DNA of 64,000 nucleotides from Armatimonadota bacterium (lineage in GTDB: Bacteria > Armatimonadota > Chthonomonadetes > Chthonomonadales > Chthonomonadaceae): NCBI GenBank assembly GCA_028871815.1, contig JAGWMJ010000008.1, forward strand, positions 1 to 64,000, in the 5' to 3' direction. The translations under genes were made by a program, and so were the position numbers. Every line of letters starts with the position of its first letter. Position 1 is the stretch's first letter. The notes beneath the pieces were generated by a model. The model was given only the letters and a program-made list of their open reading frames with translations, searched no databases and had not been told where the DNA came from. Positions 61,570 through 64,000 of the stretch are shown one piece after another.

Positions 61570-62454
61570 TTAAGCGGGCGTCAGATCGAAGACCGCGATT
61601 TCGGGCGGGGCGTTGATGCGCAGCGGGATGCCGATCACGCCCAGGCCGCGGCATACATACAGCCGCCCCGGGCTCAGGCCCGAGCGATACCATCCTGCGA
61701 TCCACGGCGTGCCGCTATGGATGATCAGTTGCGTCAGCCCCGGGATGTTGATCTGCCTTCCATGCGTGTGGCCGGTTATTGTGAGGCAGGCGTGATCGCG
61801 CATCTTACGGAAGTAGGTCGGATTGTGCGTCATTGCAATAACCGGCGCGTTTGCAGGCACCTTTTCGAACGCCGCGACATCGTCCGGCCAGCCCTCGCGA
61901 GAGTCGTCGGCGCCAACGAGCCACAGGCCGTTTTGCAAACGCGTACTGGTGTTGGTGAGCACCGGCACACCGATATCGCGAAGGTGCCGCTGAATTACCG
62001 GCGCGCCGGTATGGTCATCGCAAACGTAATCGTGGTTGCCGAGGACCGCATAGATGCCCAGCGGCGCATGCAGCCGTGAGAGTTCTTGCGTGCACGATGG
62101 CATATAGCGCGACGAGCGGGTAACAAAATCGCCCGTAAGCAGGATGAGCGCGGGCATCTGCGCCATCGCCATATCCACAGCTTGTGCCACAAACTGCTGC
62201 GACACACACCAGGAGCGATGTAGGTCGCTGATCTGCACGGCTCGGATGGGCGCAGTCAACCCGCGTACGGGCACGCGATGGCGCGTGACCTGCATCGAAC
62301 TGACCTCGCCAAGGCCCTCGCCGAGCGCAGCGGTGCCTACGACGGCGGCCAGCCGGGTAATCGCGTCTCGGCGTGTGATCCATTCGCTCGATGGATCGTC
62401 ATCCAGTTGGCATGCCACCAGCGCTTTGCGGGGGGCCTGTGGCGCGGCGTCCAT
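61570..62454 (-). CDS. Metallophosphoesterase with N-terminal export signal
   Basis: The 294-residue protein has an RR-containing N-terminal export-like segment (TRRDAITRLAAVVGTAALGEGLG), then the calcineurin-like phosphoesterase blocks: AVQISDLHRSW, LILLTGDFVTRS, AVLGNHDYVCDD, ITGHTHGRQINIPG. The YkuE/LpxH-like layout suggests phospholipid or nucleotide hydrolysis at the membrane. The start is ATG 62454; frames are open further but homology ends here. It shares a 19-base divergent promoter with the YchF-like gene. Confidence 0.9.
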   Translation of the reverse strand: MDAAPQAPRKALVACQLDDDPSSEWITRRDAITRLAAVVGTAALGEGLGEVSSMQVTRHRVPVRGLTAPIRAVQISDLHRSWCVSQQFVAQAVDMAMAQMPALILLTGDFVTRSSRYMPSCTQELSRLHAPLGIYAVLGNHDYVCDDHTGAPVIQRHLRDIGVPVLTNTSTRLQNGLWLVGADDSREGWPDDVAAFEKVPANAPVIAMTHNPTYFRKMRDHACLTITGHTHGRQINIPGLTQLIIHSGTPWIAGWYRSGLSPGRLYVCRGLGVIGIPLRINAPPEIAVFDLTPA

Positions 62455-62459
62455 CGTGC

Positions 62460-62469
62460 TACTATTATA
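62460..62469. promoter_or_regulatory. Overlapping divergent -10 elements, leaderless in both directions
   Basis: Only 19 bases (62455-62473) separate two divergent ATGs. Plus: TACTAT (62460-62465) ends eight bases before the ATG at 62474. Minus: TATAAT (plus 62464-62469) ends nine bases before the ATG at 62454. The two -10 hexamers overlap by two bases, and neither gene has room for a ribosome binding site. Confidence 0.6.
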
Positions 62470-62473
62470 GAAC

Positions 62474-63553
62474 ATGAAGACTGGCATCATCGGCCTGCCG
62501 CAGAGCGGCAAGACCACGCTGTACAACGCGGTTTCGCGTTCCTCTGTAGATCTTTACGCAGACAGCGAGCCTCGTATCGCCGTCATCCAGGTTCCGGATC
62601 CCCGATTTGAACATGCGGTGGCCGTTTGCAGCCCCAAGAAGCGCACCCCCGCCACGCTGGAGATCACCGACGGCGCCGCACGGATTGAGGCTGCTGCGCA
62701 CTCCAGGTCCGGCGGGCGCGGCACGGGCGACTTTCTAGCCGGTGTGAGGTTGATGGACGCGCTGGTGCTGGTTGTGCGGGCTTTTCGCGACGCGGCCGGC
62801 GCCGCTACCGATCCGGTTCGCGACGCCCAGCAGCTGATGGAGGAGCTGGTGCTCGCCGACCAGATACTGGTGGAGACGCGCCTGGAGCGGCTGGAGAAGG
62901 GTCACCTTCAGAAGCGCGAGTCACCTGCGGAGGCCGCTGAGCGTCACGCCCTCTTGAAGGTGCTGGTACACCTTGAGGCCGGCCTCGCCCTGCGGACGCT
63001 GGAGATGACCGAAGACGAGCAGCGCTGCCTTCGCGGCTTTGCGTTCGTTTCCGCAAAGCCGCTTATCGTGGTGGCCAACACCGACGAGGGGGCGGATGCC
63101 GACTCTCCGGAAATCAGTGCGCTCTCCGCGTTTGCCGGTCAGCATGGCGCCGGATTTACCGCGCTCTGCTGCAAACTGGAGGCCGAAATTGCTCAGATGA
63201 ATCCCGCGGAAGAGCGCGAGTTTCTGGAGGCGCTGGGCCTGGCGGCTCCAGCGCGCGACAGGTTGATCCGCGAGGCCTACTCCGCGTTGGGGCTGATCTG
63301 CTTCTTTACCGTAGGCGATGACGAAGTCCGCGCCTGGACCGTAGCGAAAGGGACAATAGCTGTTCAGGCAGCCGAGAAGATTCACTCCGATATCGCCCGT
63401 GGTTTCATCCGGGCCGAGGTGATTGCGTGGGAGTTGTTTGAAGCGGCCGGCGGATGCTGGGACGACGCTCGCGGCGCCGGCCATGCGAGGTTGGAAGGCA
63501 AAGAGTATATCGTCCGGGACGGCGACGTTATGCACATCCGGTTCAAGGTTTAG
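62474..63553 (+). CDS. YchF-like GTPase/ATPase (Obg superfamily)
   Basis: The 359-residue protein has a P-loop GLPQSGKTTLYNAV in place of the usual GLPNVGKS(T), then the YchF pattern VIQVPDPRFEHAVAVCSPKKRTPATLEITD (switch II region) and a coiled-coil part (VLADQILVETRLERLEKGHLQKRESPAEAAER). It ends in a TGS domain (GLICFFTVGDDEVRAWTVAKGTIAVQAAEKIHSDIARGFIRAEVI). YchF binds ATP rather than GTP in several bacteria and acts near the ribosome. The changed P-loop and short G-domain suggest a divergent paralogue. Confidence 0.9.
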   Translation: MKTGIIGLPQSGKTTLYNAVSRSSVDLYADSEPRIAVIQVPDPRFEHAVAVCSPKKRTPATLEITDGAARIEAAAHSRSGGRGTGDFLAGVRLMDALVLVVRAFRDAAGAATDPVRDAQQLMEELVLADQILVETRLERLEKGHLQKRESPAEAAERHALLKVLVHLEAGLALRTLEMTEDEQRCLRGFAFVSAKPLIVVANTDEGADADSPEISALSAFAGQHGAGFTALCCKLEAEIAQMNPAEEREFLEALGLAAPARDRLIREAYSALGLICFFTVGDDEVRAWTVAKGTIAVQAAEKIHSDIARGFIRAEVIAWELFEAAGGCWDDARGAGHARLEGKEYIVRDGDVMHIRFKV

Positions 63554-63559
63554 GCTGCG

Positions 63560-64000
63560 TTGACCACCAACTCCGTGCGACAAGCTCGATCACAATGGCC
63601 GCCGGTTACGACCGGCCTTCTTGTGATCATTGGTCTCATTTTTGTCGCGATGATGAATGTGGGTCACCAGCGACCCGATGTTGTGGGCATGGCGTTTGGG
63701 GACCAGGAGCCCGCGATGGTGCGAGCTGGACAGTGGTGGCGCCTGATCACTCCGATTTTTCTGCACGCGAGCGTCCCGCATGTTGCGCTGAACGGCCTTT
63801 CGCTCTGGATGCTCGGAAGCTTTATGGAGCGGACCTATGGCTCGCGGCGCTTCTTCCTTATCTTTGTGGTCACGGGAATTTGCGGAAGCCTGCTCAGCCA
63901 GTTTTTTCTCCACAACGCGTCACTTGGGGCGTCGGGCGCGATCTTCGGATTGGTGGGCGCCGGCATGGCGTTTCCGATACGCTTCAAGCGGCTGGTCAAT
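63560..64000 (+). CDS. Rhomboid family intramembrane serine protease (partial, cut by right edge)
   Basis: The frame from TTG 63560 (or GTG 63575) runs 147 codons to the window edge. It has a first membrane segment (TTGLLVIIGLIFVAMMNVG), the L1 loop motif AGQWWRLITPIFLHASVPHVALNGLSLWMLGSFMERTYGSRRF, and the catalytic Ser in ASLGASGAIFGLVGAG. The His that completes the dyad lies outside the window. Rhomboids cut membrane proteins within their helices. It follows the YchF-like gene by six bases. Confidence 0.9.
   Translation, partial: MTTNSVRQARSQWPPVTTGLLVIIGLIFVAMMNVGHQRPDVVGMAFGDQEPAMVRAGQWWRLITPIFLHASVPHVALNGLSLWMLGSFMERTYGSRRFFLIFVVTGICGSLLSQFFLHNASLGASGAIFGLVGAGMAFPIRFKRLVN

Noticed and set aside
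1-64000. tRNA or rRNA genes
   Set aside because: Scanning for T-arm-like GGTTCGAATCC sequences and rRNA conserved blocks by eye gave no hit. A tRNA search program would settle it.

Overview
The window is GC-rich bacterial chromosome, probably from an uncultured or poorly studied member of Armatimonadota. The best clue is the pseudopilin at 26596-27252, whose N-terminus (FTLVEMLVV followed by ILFPVFARAR, then a TADYDERY motif) is the style seen in Armatimonadota and Planctomycetota. The phylum call is an inference and no marker here settles it. I found no tRNA, rRNA, CRISPR array or prophage.

Layout. 1-1887 (minus) is the conserved rpmH-rnpA-yidD-yidC block, cut by the left edge in yidC and not next to dnaA. 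2017-4930 (plus) is a run of a WecG-type glycosyltransferase, a degenerate Gfo/Idh/MocA protein, a Dabb protein and an epimerase. 4938-9390 holds hslV, a secreted beta-helix protein with a PDZ-like tail, an ArsR/SRPBCC pair and ynfA. 9415-21830 holds a secreted phosphoesterase, DUF1015, a PcrA-type helicase, an MbfA-like ferritin-VIT1 iron exporter, a clostripain-like protein with its nucleophile changed to Ser, a Tat-peptide/amidase pair and an M13 peptidase. 22269-24861 is copA-csoR with a clear CsoR box. 25793-27823 is a minus-strand set: a frameshifted HEAT-repeat gene, a pseudopilin, a tiny secreted peptide and an ECF sigma factor. 28159-30248 is a GMC oxidoreductase with its small subunit. 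31731-33336 is a REP/RAYT locus: a RAYT transposase bracketed by direct REP copies, followed by a tandem array of nine 80/81-bp units that each carry the same hairpin. After that come an ABC exporter, a RutE-like nitroreductase, an SDR without YxxxK, an esterase, DUF1385-rpmE, an SGNH hydrolase and the GNAT-OGG-cysS-M24-CDGSH group. Next are an Hsp70-like ATPase, a TPR-Yip1 protein, an MFS transporter, an RsmB-like methylase, a Lon-N protein, XerD and a VOC protein.

52804-56913 (minus) is a six-gene operon of membrane proteins of unknown function, built around a DUF6754 protein and driven by a perfect-consensus sigma-70 promoter. It is the best candidate for an undescribed system. Divergent to it is infC-rpmI-rplT-pheS-pheT. 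Here infC begins at an AUC codon, and PheT lacks the entire N-terminal tRNA-binding (OB) domain. The window ends with a metallophosphoesterase and a YchF-like GTPase that share one 19-bp divergent promoter, and a rhomboid protease cut by the right edge.

A recurring regulatory theme is the leaderless promoter: a TANNNT -10 hexamer ending 6-9 bases before the ATG and no Shine-Dalgarno site (wecG-like, hslV, arsR, csoR, the metallophosphoesterase and ychF-like genes). Start choices, functions and promoters were read by eye. No database search was possible.
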